A stretch of DNA of 64,000 nucleotides, taken from assembly GCA_963704825.1 (NCBI GenBank), contig CAVPHV010000005.1, forward strand, positions 186,001-250,000. Reading direction: 5' to 3'. The position numbers were made by a program, and so were the translations under genes. Source of the DNA: CAVPHV01 sp963704825. GTDB lineage: Bacteria; Actinomycetota; Acidimicrobiia; Spongiisociales; UBA5794. The notes below the pieces were generated by a model, which was given only the letters and a program-made list of their open reading frames with translations, made no database searches and had not been told where the DNA came from. Positions 41,024-50,260 of the stretch are shown here, piece by piece. The stretch's first letter is position 1. The number at the start of each line of letters is the position of its first letter.

Positions 41024-43360
41024 ATGAACCCGATCAAGAAGGCATTCCGGGCGGCGCTCGGGCGCAGGCTCCCGATCACCGAGGGTGTCTTGGCCGTCGA
41101 CGGCCTCGAACAATCCGTCACCATTGGTCGCGATCGTTTTGGCATACCGCACATCGCAGCGAAGAGCGACGCGGACGCCTGGTTTGCGCTCGGCTTCTGC
41201 CAGGGCCAGGACCGAGCCTTCCAGACCGACATGCTGGCACGGGTTGCCCGTGGCCGGGTCAGCGAAATGGCGGGCAAGGACACCCTGGCGATCGACCGCC
41301 TGTCCCGCCGCGTCGGGTTCCGCAGAACCGCAGAAGAAACCATGCACCTGTGCAACGACGCAGACCGCCGCGGCCTCGAGTCGTTTGCCGCCGGAGTGAA
41401 TGCAGGCCGCACCGCGGGGCTCTCGAGGAAGGCCCACGAGTATGCGCTGCTGCGGTCGGATCCCCTCCCGTTCGAGGGAATCGACTCCCTCGCCATCTTT
41501 GCGTTGATGGCGTTCTCGTTGGCCTCGAACTGGGATGCGGAGTTGGCCCGCCTCGCCATCCTCACCCAAGACGGTCCCGCCGCCCTGGCCGACCTCGATC
41601 CTTCCTATCCCGAGTGGCATCCGGTGACCAATCCACCTGGAGTGGCGGCGGGTCCGGCCGCCACCGGACTGCTGCAGGACATGGAACAATTCCGAGCCAC
41701 GGTCGGATTGGGTGGCGGCTCCAACAACTGGGCAGTGGCGGCATCCAAGACGGCCACCGGGCGCCCCATCATGGCCAACGATCCTCATCTGGCGCCGGTC
41801 CTTCCCCCACACTGGTACCTGGCACATCTGATGACGCCCGAATGGAGCATCGCCGGCGCCACCCTCGCCGGTACCCCGGGGTTCGCCGCGGGCCACAACG
41901 GGCACGTGGCCTGGGGGGTCACCGCAGGTCTGCTCGACAACACGGACCTCTTCATCGAAGAACTCGGTCCCGATAGGCGCACCGTCCGCGAGGGCGACGA
42001 CTTCGTCCCCTGCGAGGTCCACCACGAACTGATCCACGTGAAAGGTGGTGACCCCGTCGTTGAAGACGTTGTCGTTACCAACCGGGGCCCGATTGTCGGC
42101 CCCGGGTTCTCACACACCGAGCCTTCGCTCTCGATGGCGGCGACCTGGCTGGCACCTCAGGACGTCACAGCGCTGATCAATGCGCCGCGGCTGAGGACCG
42201 TCACCGAGTTCCGTGAAGCGCTGGCAGCCTGGCATGGCGCCGGACTCAATATGGTCCTGGCAGACGACGCCGGCACCATCGGGTGGCAGATGATCGGCGA
42301 GATTCCTTTGCGCAAGAGCGGCAACGGAGCGCTACCCCTGGCGGGCTGGGACATCTCCGCGGGGTGGTACGACGACTACGTGGACTCGACCCGCTTGCCG
42401 TCGGTCGAGAACCCCGACGCCGGCTACATCGCCACCGCCAACAATCGACCGGTGCACAACGACGATGATCCGTTCCTTGGCGTCGACTGGATCGAGGGAT
42501 ACCGCATCGCCCGCATCAACGAACTGATCGCCGCGCGCGACGATTGGGACATCTCGTCGACGCTCCACGCCCAGCTCGACACCGTGACACCGGCGTGGGG
42601 CGATCTGCGCGAGCACGTGCTCGGCATCGGGCAACGGTCGAGTTCGGCGGCCGCCTACGCGTTGCTGCGCGATTGGGACGGCAATATGCACCGCCACTCG
42701 GCGGCCGCTTCCGTGTTTGTGTTGTGGAACACCGAAATGCAGCGACGGGTGGCGTTGGCGCGTGCTCCCCTGTCGGCGGCGGCGGCTCTCGGCCGCGGCT
42801 TTGCTCCCGACCTGGTGCCCAACAACCTGTTCGCTTTCAGCCGGACCAGCCACCTGGTCCGATTGCTGCGCGAGCGACCCGATGGCTGGTTCGACGACTG
42901 GGACGAGGAGATGGCAGCGGCCCTCGCCGTCGCCGACGCGTTGCTGCGAGTCCGGTTCGGTGACGATCCCGACGGGTGGGAGTGGGGCACGGTGCGCCCG
43001 CTGACCCTGCGCCACCCCATCGGCGAACGCAAGCCGATGGGCCACGTATTCAACATCGGCCCCATCCCGTGGAGCGGCGACTTCACCACGGTGTCGCAAT
43101 CCGGGGCGCCACCGCTCGAACCACTCGCCAACCCATCCGCCATCGCCTCACTGCGCATGGCCGTCGACGTCGGCGACTGGGACCGCAGCCGCTTCTCGCT
43201 GCCGGGCGGCCAATCCGGCAACCCGCTTTCGCCCCACTATGGCGACCAGGTCGACCTATGGGCGTGGGGCGTCGGATGCCCGATGCCGTGGACGGAGGAC
43301 GCCGTCGCCACCGCCGTGGTTGAGAAGCTGCACCTCGTACACACCGTCGAAGAGGACTAG
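41024..43360 (+). CDS. Penicillin acylase family N-terminal-nucleophile amidase
   Basis: 778 residues. These enzymes hydrolyse amide bonds (beta-lactam side chains, acyl-homoserine lactones) after cleaving themselves into alpha and beta chains. The new N-terminal Ser is Ser233 in GGGSNNWAVA, with the expected downstream NDPHL motif. The alpha-chain opening RDRFGIPHIAAKSDADAWFALGFCQGQDR is diagnostic. No signal peptide is visible, so it looks cytoplasmic, unlike many periplasmic relatives. The start has GGAGGTG at good spacing; a GTG two codons earlier is possible. The true substrate is unknown. Confidence 0.93.
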   Translation: MNPIKKAFRAALGRRLPITEGVLAVDGLEQSVTIGRDRFGIPHIAAKSDADAWFALGFCQGQDRAFQTDMLARVARGRVSEMAGKDTLAIDRLSRRVGFRRTAEETMHLCNDADRRGLESFAAGVNAGRTAGLSRKAHEYALLRSDPLPFEGIDSLAIFALMAFSLASNWDAELARLAILTQDGPAALADLDPSYPEWHPVTNPPGVAAGPAATGLLQDMEQFRATVGLGGGSNNWAVAASKTATGRPIMANDPHLAPVLPPHWYLAHLMTPEWSIAGATLAGTPGFAAGHNGHVAWGVTAGLLDNTDLFIEELGPDRRTVREGDDFVPCEVHHELIHVKGGDPVVEDVVVTNRGPIVGPGFSHTEPSLSMAATWLAPQDVTALINAPRLRTVTEFREALAAWHGAGLNMVLADDAGTIGWQMIGEIPLRKSGNGALPLAGWDISAGWYDDYVDSTRLPSVENPDAGYIATANNRPVHNDDDPFLGVDWIEGYRIARINELIAARDDWDISSTLHAQLDTVTPAWGDLREHVLGIGQRSSSAAAYALLRDWDGNMHRHSAAASVFVLWNTEMQRRVALARAPLSAAAALGRGFAPDLVPNNLFAFSRTSHLVRLLRERPDGWFDDWDEEMAAALAVADALLRVRFGDDPDGWEWGTVRPLTLRHPIGERKPMGHVFNIGPIPWSGDFTTVSQSGAPPLEPLANPSAIASLRMAVDVGDWDRSRFSLPGGQSGNPLSPHYGDQVDLWAWGVGCPMPWTEDAVATAVVEKLHLVHTVEED

Positions 43361-44031
43361 ACCTCGAGGTGTTTGGTCGCCTCGCGGAAGCTGAGCCCGG
43401 ACAGTTCCGCGCGGTGCTCGAGAGCAAAGTCACGCACCCGGTCAGGAGCCGTCTTGGCGTACTCGCGCAGCGACCAGCCGATCGCCTTGCGGATGAAGAA
43501 CTCCCGCTCCGGGGCTAATGCCAGGCAATGCCTGAAGAGCTGTTCGTAGTCCGTGTCGGCCTTGTGCTTGAGGTGAGCGAGCAACGCGCTGCGCCGGATC
43601 CACATATCGGGATCATCGCTCCAGGCATCGATGACCGGAGCCATTGCCTCACGCCGGTTGAGCAGCACCGATCCGACACAACGGGCGGCCAGGTCGTCGA
43701 CGAAGTCCCACCACGCCCCCTCGACAATGAGACGCCGGTACAGCGGTATTCGATCGAACGTGATGAACTCCCGGTAGCCGGAGGCGATCCCGATGGCGAA
43801 ATACTTCTCTTCCCGGTGGGGCCGTTGCCACAAGGCCAGCACCGCGGCTTCGTAGTCCGCGGCGTCATCGATCGGATAGCGCCGCTTCATCTCCCGAAAC
43901 ACCGGGGTCCGCGGACCCTTCTGAACGCCGTAGAACGGCATGTCGGTCTTCATGTACGCCGCCATACCGGCCGCCTTCTCAGCATCGGCCAGTACAGCGA
44001 GCTCGGCAGCGACAAACTCGACTCGGTCCAT
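43357..44031 (-). CDS. alkD: DNA alkylation repair protein (AlkD-like)
   Basis: 224 residues of helical HEAT-like repeats. AlkD excises N3- and N7-alkylated bases without base flipping. Family features include FYGVQKGPRTPVFREM near the N-terminus, WWDFVDDLAARCVG in the middle and FFIRKAIGWSLREYAKTAPDRV near the end. It overlaps the convergent acylase gene by four bases. TAGATT lies six bases before the ATG, giving a leaderless transcript. Confidence 0.9.
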   Translation of the reverse strand: MDRVEFVAAELAVLADAEKAAGMAAYMKTDMPFYGVQKGPRTPVFREMKRRYPIDDAADYEAAVLALWQRPHREEKYFAIGIASGYREFITFDRIPLYRRLIVEGAWWDFVDDLAARCVGSVLLNRREAMAPVIDAWSDDPDMWIRRSALLAHLKHKADTDYEQLFRHCLALAPEREFFIRKAIGWSLREYAKTAPDRVRDFALEHRAELSGLSFREATKHLEV

Positions 44032-44037
44032 CAGATC

Positions 44038-44043
44038 AATCTA
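44038..44043 (-). promoter_or_regulatory. -10 box of alkD (leaderless)
   Basis: On the minus strand TAGATT lies six bases before the ATG at 44031. Confidence 0.6.
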
Positions 44044-44088
44044 GAAGCCCGTCCAGAAGATATGAGTGGCATTGGCGCCAACCGTCGT

Positions 44089-44094
44089 TACACT
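44089..44094 (+). promoter_or_regulatory. -10 box of the DUF3048 gene (leaderless)
   Basis: TACACT lies eight bases before the GTG at 44103. Confidence 0.5.
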
Positions 44095-44102
44095 CCCCGC
44101 CC

Positions 44103-45188
44103 GTGAAGCTCATCCGACCCGTTTTGGTCGCACTCACCCTTCTCCTCATCGCAACAGCTTGCAGTGGCGACGACGCGGAGCCCACCACGACCACGGTGCT
44201 GACTACGCTTCCGCCGGTCTCGACCGCCGCGCCCGCGACCACTGCGGCGCCGACCACCACTGAACCGACCACCACAACGACGGCGGCCGCCCCGACCTCC
44301 CCACTCAACGGGCTTCCGGTCGATGATGCGACCAGCCTGGACCGCAGGGTGATCGCAGTGAAGATCGACAACCATCCCGACGCCCGTCCCCAGAGCGGTC
44401 TTCAGGAAGCCGACGTGGTCTACGAACTCATCGTCGAGGGCGGCCTCACCCGCTTCATCGCCATGTTCCTGCAGAGCGACAGCGACTACATCGGCCCGAT
44501 CCGCTCCCTGCGACCGACCGACCCCACACTGGTCAAGCCGCTGGGAGCAACGCTCCAGATATCCGGCGGGCAGTTCTGGATCCGCGCCATCGCAACCAAC
44601 GCCGACGTTCCCTTCATCCAGGAGACGACGCCGAACACCTTCCGTATCCCGTCCGACGGACGCGCCCGTGAACGAACCCTGTTCGGGTCAACCGACGGCA
44701 TGCGGACCAAGGCCGACGAGATCGACGCCCCCGACACACCACCCCAGCCTTGGTTTGCTTTTGGCGAGCCGACCCCGAGCACCACTCCCGCCCGCTCCAT
44801 CAACATCGATTGGTCCCAGGGCAGCAACGTCACTTGGGCCTACAACGGCGCTCAATACCTGCGGTACAACGGCGACCGATTGCACAACTGGGAGGACGCC
44901 GACGGCAGCGTTGGCCCTGTGAGATTCGACACCCTGGTAGTACTGACGGCACAGCAGTACACGGCGGTGCCGCCCGCGGCCGGGCGATCAGTCCCGGCGC
45001 TCGAGACCGTCGGCGAGGGCGAGGCGATGGTCTTCTCCAACGGAGTGGTCGTAGAGGGCACCTGGGCTCGGGACGACATCGCAGACCCGTTCGTGCTCAC
45101 CACCGGCAGCGGATCCGAGATTGTGCTGCCTCCCGGTCGTCTCTGGGTTTCGGTCGTACCGACCGGGCGTCCGATCACCTGGGAATGA
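44103..45188 (+). CDS. DUF3048 (YerB-like) lipoprotein
   Basis: 361 residues from a GTG. Lipobox LIATAC with Cys at residue 17, then a Thr/Ala/Pro-rich spacer (~25-65), then DUF3048: LNGLPVDD, AVKIDNHPDARPQSGLQEADVVYELIVEGGLTRF, GPIRSLRPTD and later VGPVRFDTLVV. The family is secreted and its function is unknown. The stop overlaps the amidase ATG by four bases, so the two are co-translated although one is exported and the other is not. Confidence 0.9.
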   Translation: MKLIRPVLVALTLLLIATACSGDDAEPTTTTVLTTLPPVSTAAPATTAAPTTTEPTTTTTAAAPTSPLNGLPVDDATSLDRRVIAVKIDNHPDARPQSGLQEADVVYELIVEGGLTRFIAMFLQSDSDYIGPIRSLRPTDPTLVKPLGATLQISGGQFWIRAIATNADVPFIQETTPNTFRIPSDGRARERTLFGSTDGMRTKADEIDAPDTPPQPWFAFGEPTPSTTPARSINIDWSQGSNVTWAYNGAQYLRYNGDRLHNWEDADGSVGPVRFDTLVVLTAQQYTAVPPAAGRSVPALETVGEGEAMVFSNGVVVEGTWARDDIADPFVLTTGSGSEIVLPPGRLWVSVVPTGRPITWE

Positions 45189-46585
45189 CATCTCCCCCGT
45201 CCGCTCCCTCGATTCACGGGATTGCCCGGGCGGTTGCGGACGGTGAGACCACGGCGGTCGCCGTCGTGACCGCGCATCTCGACCGTTGTGCTGCCGCACA
45301 GGATGAGCTCAACGCCTTCACGTTGCTGGACACCGAGGGGGCCCTGGCTGCCGCCGCCGCCATCGACGCCCGGCGAGCGGCCGGTGAGTTCCTGGGACCG
45401 CTCGCCGGTGTCCCTATCGGCGTCAAGGATCTCATCGACCAAGCCGGCCTGCCCAACACGCGCGGCGGCAGCTTCCCGCCGGTGATTCCCGCCGAATCGG
45501 CGCCTTGTGTCACCCGTCTGGAGACGGCCGATGCCGTCATGATTGGCCGCACCGGCCTCCACGAGTTTGCGTTCGGCTTCTCGAGCGAGAATCACTGGTT
45601 CGGCCCGGTGCACAACCCGTGGGACACCACGCTCTCGCCCGGCGGATCGTCCGGTGGCTCGGGCGCCGCGGTCGCCGCAGGCCTCGTCCCCGGAGCCCTC
45701 GGCACCGACACCGGCGGGTCGGTGCGCGTTCCGGCGGCGTTGTGCGGGGTGGTTGGGCTCAAGGTCACGCACGGCCGGATTCCGATCCGCGGTGTGTATC
45801 CGCTGGCGGCTTCGATCGACACCGTGGGCCCGATCGCTCGCGCCGTCGCCGACGCCGGTCTCCTGTATCGCACCATGGCCGGCGACGATCCCGGCGACCC
45901 CTGGTCGGTTCCCGTACCGGTCGAAGCAGCCCGCGGCCCGGCCGAACTCTCCGGGCTTCGGTTCGGCATTCCACTCCCATGGACCGCCGCACCCATGGTT
46001 TCCGAGGTCCGCCATGCTTTTGATGATCTCGGCGCCGCGCTGACGGAGGCCGGTGCCGAGGTCGTTGAGATGCAGATTCCCGAACTCGACCTGCCGGGCA
46101 AGCTGCTGCCGTCGGTGTACTTCGAGGTTGCCGCCGTCCACAACCACCGCTGGCACGACAGTCCCGACGCCTACGGACCTGATGTCTCGCGGCGTCTCGC
46201 CGACGTGTTCACCTATTCCGCCGACGACTACCTCGCGGCGCTCGCCTGGCGCCGCTCCTGCAGGGCGGCCGCCGACCGGGCACTCACCTCCGTCGATGCG
46301 CTCATCACCCCAACAGTTGCGGCCCTGCACAAACCCATCGGGCAGGAGATCATCGAGGTTGCCGGGCGCGAGGTCTCCTATCGCTCCCCCTTCTCGCATT
46401 TCACGGCCCTGGTGAACCACATCGGTTTGCCTGCCCTCGCCGTGCCGCTCAACACGCCGGGTGCGCCGCCGCCCAGCCTGCAGCTGATCGGCCCGGCCTG
46501 GAGCGAAGAAACGCTGCTGTCAATCGGTCTCGCCCTCGAGCAAGCTTCCCTGGTCGCCACCCAAACACCGCCATGGTTCGTGTGA
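45185..46585 (+). CDS. Amidase (amidase signature family, GatA-like)
   Basis: 466 residues. The Ser-cisSer-Lys triad region is clear: Lys in GVPIGVKDLIDQAG, the glycine-rich LSPGGSSGGSGAAVAAG with the cis-Ser, and the nucleophile in GTDTGGSVRVPA. No gatB or gatC is adjacent, so this is more likely a stand-alone amidase than tRNA amidotransferase subunit A. Substrate unknown. The start ATG overlaps the DUF3048 stop; the frame open upstream is a shadow. Confidence 0.92.
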   Translation: MTSPPSAPSIHGIARAVADGETTAVAVVTAHLDRCAAAQDELNAFTLLDTEGALAAAAAIDARRAAGEFLGPLAGVPIGVKDLIDQAGLPNTRGGSFPPVIPAESAPCVTRLETADAVMIGRTGLHEFAFGFSSENHWFGPVHNPWDTTLSPGGSSGGSGAAVAAGLVPGALGTDTGGSVRVPAALCGVVGLKVTHGRIPIRGVYPLAASIDTVGPIARAVADAGLLYRTMAGDDPGDPWSVPVPVEAARGPAELSGLRFGIPLPWTAAPMVSEVRHAFDDLGAALTEAGAEVVEMQIPELDLPGKLLPSVYFEVAAVHNHRWHDSPDAYGPDVSRRLADVFTYSADDYLAALAWRRSCRAAADRALTSVDALITPTVAALHKPIGQEIIEVAGREVSYRSPFSHFTALVNHIGLPALAVPLNTPGAPPPSLQLIGPAWSEETLLSIGLALEQASLVATQTPPWFV

Positions 46586-46678
46586 GCCTGCGTCGCCAAG
46601 CGCCGTCTCGCAGTGGGCAACCATCCCCCCCGGAGTGCGATGCCTGGAATAGTGCGCTGCTTTGAAGTCTGGGATGCA

Positions 46679-46684
46679 TAGACT
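46679..46684 (+). promoter_or_regulatory. -10 box of korAB
   Basis: TAGACT lies 87 bases before the korA TTG. Eight bases after it is ATG-CGC-TGA, a minimal two-codon frame at leaderless distance. Confidence 0.45.
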
Positions 46685-46771
46685 GGCGACCGATGCGCTG
46701 ACGGAGCCGACCTGACGGCTCACCCCGGCCTCTCCGGCCCGCTCCGTCCTTTGGACAACCAGGAGCTCCCA

Positions 46772-48649
46772 TTGGCTGAAGACACTCTTACCGCACCGGT
46801 CGAACGCGAGCAGCGCGACCGGGTCGTCATTCGATTTGCCGGCGACTCCGGCGACGGCATGCAGCTCGCCGGAACGCAGTTCACCGCGGCATCCGCAATG
46901 TTCGGCAACGATCTCGCCACCTTCCCGAACTTCCCCGCTGAGATCCGCGCCCCTCAGGGCACACTGCCGGGTGTCTCCTCGTTCCAGGTCCAAATCGCCG
47001 ACTGGGACATCCTCACACCGGGCGATAGCCCCGACGTCCTCGTCGCCATGAACCCGGCTGCGCTCCAGTCCAACTTGAGCGATCTGCGCGCGGGCGGCTT
47101 GCTGCTCGTCAACGAGGACGCCTTCGTGGAGCGCAACCTGGCCAAGGCGGGATACGAAGTCAACCCGCTCACCGACGGCAGCCTCGACGCCTTCCACGTA
47201 CTCACCGCCAAAATGGAGGAACTCACGAAGCTCGCCGTCAAGGACACCGGCGTCAAGGGTCGGGCCACGCTGCGTTCGAAGAACTTCTTCGCGCTGGGGT
47301 TGATCTCCTGGATGTTCACCCGGCCGCTGGAACCCGTCATCGAATGGGTTGTTGGCAAGTTCGGCACAGACCAGCCGGTCGGTCTCGCCAACATCGCCGC
47401 CCTCAAGGCCGGATACAACTACGGCATCACCACCGATGCCTTCCATCACACCTATGAGATCCAGCCCGCCAAGTTGCCATCGGGCACCTACACCAACGTG
47501 ACCGGCAACCAGGCGCTTGCCTGGGGACTCATCGCCGGCGCCCAGGCTGCTGCCGTCCCGCTGTTCTACGGTTCCTACCCCATCACGCCGGCGACGAGCA
47601 TTCTCGAAGAGTTGGCCAAGCGGAAGAACTTCGGTGTGCGCACCTTCCAAGCCGAAGACGAAATCGCCGCCGTCGGCATCGCCCTTGGAGCCTCCTTCGC
47701 CGGGCATCTCGGCGTCACCGGCACCTCGGGGCCCGGGGTGGCACTCAAGAGCGAAACGATCTCTTTGGCGTTCAGCACCGAACTGCCGTTGATTGTGATC
47801 AATGTGCAGCGCGCCGGTCCCTCAACCGGGTTGCCGACCAAGGTCGAGCAGTCCGATCTGCTCTTCACGCTCTACGGTCGTCACGGGGAAGCACCCCTGC
47901 CGGTGATCGCGGTGCAGTCGCCGAGCGATGCATATCAGGTCGCCGTTGAAGCCGCCCGGATCGCCACCAAGTACATGACACCGGTGATGCTGCTCTCCGA
48001 CGGCTACATCGCCAACAGCTCCGAGCCGTGGCGTCTGCCCGATGCCGAAGCCCTGCCGGACAACCACGTGACGTACACCACCGCGCCGAACGGACCAGAC
48101 GGCTCCTTCCTCCCGTACGCTCGGGATCCCGAGACGATGGCACGACCGTGGGCGGTTCCAGGCACACCGGGGCTCGAGCACCGCATCGGGGGCCTCGAGA
48201 AGCAGAACCTGACCGGCAACGTCTCGTACAACCCTCTGAACCACGAACTCATGACTGAACTGCGCGAGGAGAAACTCCAGCGCATCGCGGCCGACATCCC
48301 GCTCGTGGAGGTCCACGGTCCCAAGGACGCCGACCTGCTGGTGATCGGCTGGGGCTCGACATTCGGCGCCATCCGGGCTGGCGTCAACAACGTCAACGCC
48401 AGCGGTGCCAACGTCGCCCACGTCCATTTGCGGTATCTCAACCCCTTCCCGATGAATCTCGGGGACGTGCTTGCCAGTTACCCGAAGGTATTGGTCCCCG
48501 AGCTCAACCGTGGTCAGTTATCGAGGTTGTTGCGAGCGGAGTACCTGGTCCCCGCATTGAGCTATCCCAAGATCCAGGGAGTCCCATTCAAGGCTTCCGA
48601 GATCTCCGCCAAGATCCTTGAGATCCTCGACACCAAGGACAACGCATGA
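46772..48649 (+). CDS. korA: 2-oxoacid:ferredoxin oxidoreductase subunit alpha (gamma-alpha fusion)
   Basis: Oxidatively decarboxylates a 2-oxoacid, probably 2-oxoglutarate, to acyl-CoA and reduces ferredoxin, replacing the dehydrogenase complex of the TCA cycle. 625 residues: an N-terminal gamma domain (VIRFAGDSGDGMQLAG), then the alpha pyrimidine-binding domain (YGSYPITPATSILEEL and EDEIAAVGIALGASFAG). No ATG or GTG fits the N-terminus; a TTG with AGGAG six bases ahead is the best start. The stop overlaps korB. Confidence 0.94.
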   Translation: MAEDTLTAPVEREQRDRVVIRFAGDSGDGMQLAGTQFTAASAMFGNDLATFPNFPAEIRAPQGTLPGVSSFQVQIADWDILTPGDSPDVLVAMNPAALQSNLSDLRAGGLLLVNEDAFVERNLAKAGYEVNPLTDGSLDAFHVLTAKMEELTKLAVKDTGVKGRATLRSKNFFALGLISWMFTRPLEPVIEWVVGKFGTDQPVGLANIAALKAGYNYGITTDAFHHTYEIQPAKLPSGTYTNVTGNQALAWGLIAGAQAAAVPLFYGSYPITPATSILEELAKRKNFGVRTFQAEDEIAAVGIALGASFAGHLGVTGTSGPGVALKSETISLAFSTELPLIVINVQRAGPSTGLPTKVEQSDLLFTLYGRHGEAPLPVIAVQSPSDAYQVAVEAARIATKYMTPVMLLSDGYIANSSEPWRLPDAEALPDNHVTYTTAPNGPDGSFLPYARDPETMARPWAVPGTPGLEHRIGGLEKQNLTGNVSYNPLNHELMTELREEKLQRIAADIPLVEVHGPKDADLLVIGWGSTFGAIRAGVNNVNASGANVAHVHLRYLNPFPMNLGDVLASYPKVLVPELNRGQLSRLLRAEYLVPALSYPKIQGVPFKASEISAKILEILDTKDNA

Positions 48650-49662
48650 GCGACACCGCAACCCGCTTCGAACGCAGTGACTTCCAGTCGGACCAAGAAG
48701 TCCGATGGTGCCCCGGGTGTGGCGACTACACCATCCTCGCCTCGGTCCAGTCATTCCTGGCCACCTTGGATATCGACCGCGACAAGCACGTGTTCGTATC
48801 TGGGATCGGATGCTCGTCGCGCTTCCCGTACTACATGGCGACCTATGGCATGCACTCGGTGCACGGCCGCGCCCCCGCCATTGCGTCGGGTCTGGCCACC
48901 GCCAATCCGGACTTGAACGTTTGGGTCATCACCGGCGACGGCGACGCCTTGTCGATCGGTGGCAACCACCTGATCCATGCGATGCGGCGCAATGTGAACC
49001 TCAACATCCTGTTGTTCAACAACCAGATCTACGGACTGACCAAGGGTCAATACTCGCCGACTTCTGAGGTCGGGAAGCGGACCAAGAGCAGCCCGATGGG
49101 TTCGATCGATTACCCGTTCAACCCGGTCAGCCTGGCGCTCGGCGCCGAAGCAACGTTTGTGGCTCGCACCATCGACATGGACCGCCCGCACACGGCTCGC
49201 ATGCTCCAAGCGGCATTCGAGCACCGGGGATCGTCGCTGATCGAGATCTACCAGAACTGCAACGTCTTCAATGACAAGGCGTTCATTCAACTCACCGGCA
49301 GGGAAGAGCGCGACGAGAACCGCATCATGCTCGAAGCAGGCGAACCGGTGATCTTCGGGCCCGACAACGACATGGGCGTAGTGATCGACGGAGCGGTCGC
49401 CAGAATCGTCGCCGTTGCCGACGTCGGCCTCGAGGCGATCCACGTACACGATCCGTCGAACCCCAACCCTGCGGTGGCGTTTGCCCTCAGCCGGCTTTCC
49501 CACGGCCCTCTCGGACCAACCCCGATCGGTGTCTTCCGAGACGTCGAGCGTGAAACGTACGGCGAGGCCATGCAGCAGCAGTTGATCGCAGCCCAAGCCG
49601 CCCAGGGCCCCGGCGACATCGATGCGTTGCTGCGCTCAACCGGCACGTGGACGGTCGAGTAG
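48646..49662 (+). CDS. korB: 2-oxoacid:ferredoxin oxidoreductase subunit beta
   Basis: Thiamine pyrophosphate-binding subunit. 338 residues: WCPGCGDYTIL at the N-terminus, SGIGCSSRFPYYM, then the TPP motif GDGDALSIGGNHLIHAMRRN and NNQIYGLTKGQYSPTS. The CPGC and GCSS cysteines coordinate the cluster in this family. The start overlaps korA by four bases. No ferredoxin gene is adjacent. Confidence 0.95.
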   Translation: MSDTATRFERSDFQSDQEVRWCPGCGDYTILASVQSFLATLDIDRDKHVFVSGIGCSSRFPYYMATYGMHSVHGRAPAIASGLATANPDLNVWVITGDGDALSIGGNHLIHAMRRNVNLNILLFNNQIYGLTKGQYSPTSEVGKRTKSSPMGSIDYPFNPVSLALGAEATFVARTIDMDRPHTARMLQAAFEHRGSSLIEIYQNCNVFNDKAFIQLTGREERDENRIMLEAGEPVIFGPDNDMGVVIDGAVARIVAVADVGLEAIHVHDPSNPNPAVAFALSRLSHGPLGPTPIGVFRDVERETYGEAMQQQLIAAQAAQGPGDIDALLRSTGTWTVE

Positions 49663-49667
49663 CACCA

Positions 49668-50186
49668 CTAGGTGGTGAGCCGGGCTAGGTCCCGTGCCCG
49701 CTCCATCCAGGAGGGCCCCGCCGACCTGAAGGGCTCGTCGTTGCGTTGCACGGCGATGGCCACCTGCGCGGTGGCGGCTCTGGCCTGGTCGATCAGGCGG
49801 TCGGGATAGCGGTAGCGAACCTGATGGTCCAGGAATTCGTCCTCGTCGAGCACCTCGACCTCGCCGCCGGCACGGCGCACCACATCGAGGTCGAGATCGA
49901 CCATTGTGACCCGGTCACCTTCCCACCTGGCCGGCGTGATGATGTCGACATAGATCTCGTTGCGACCTCCATCATTCCAAATCGCGGTCCACCACGTGTC
50001 CTGCGTGATCAGCTTCACGACAATGCGGTTCGAGATCTTCACCGCCTCGTCGCCACGCTGGAACGGCATGCCGGGCGGCGCCCACAGCCAGAGGCCATGC
50101 TCGTCCTCGCCGAGCCGGCGCATGGCGAACTGCCAGTGGACCTGATCCGGCCACTTCCGGAAGTCGATATGGACGAGCCTATCCAT
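49668..50186 (-). CDS. DUF402 family protein
   Basis: 172 residues with the family core VDIITPARWEGDRVTMVDLDLDVVRRAGGEVEVLDEDEFLDH, whose Asp/Glu cluster binds metal. Characterised members (FomD, some Ntdp proteins) hydrolyse nucleoside di- or triphosphates; the substrate here is unknown. An aromatic-rich N-terminus (HWQFAMRRLGEDEHGLWLW) precedes it. It converges on korB. TAGCGT lies eight bases before the ATG. Confidence 0.87.
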   Translation of the reverse strand: MDRLVHIDFRKWPDQVHWQFAMRRLGEDEHGLWLWAPPGMPFQRGDEAVKISNRIVVKLITQDTWWTAIWNDGGRNEIYVDIITPARWEGDRVTMVDLDLDVVRRAGGEVEVLDEDEFLDHQVRYRYPDRLIDQARAATAQVAIAVQRNDEPFRSAGPSWMERARDLARLTT

Positions 50187-50194
50187 AGCCCGTG

Positions 50195-50200
50195 ACGCTA
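50195..50200 (-). promoter_or_regulatory. -10 box of the DUF402 gene (leaderless)
   Basis: On the minus strand TAGCGT lies eight bases before the ATG at 50186. Confidence 0.45.
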
Positions 50201-50260
50201 GTCGCCTGTTGACCCCGCCTGCCGAGCGAAGTCCCCACGCCGATGGTTCAGGGGGTTCCC

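Noticed and set aside
44852..46420. 522-codon minus-strand frame
   Set aside because: Antisense to the amidase, whose catalytic motifs are complete.
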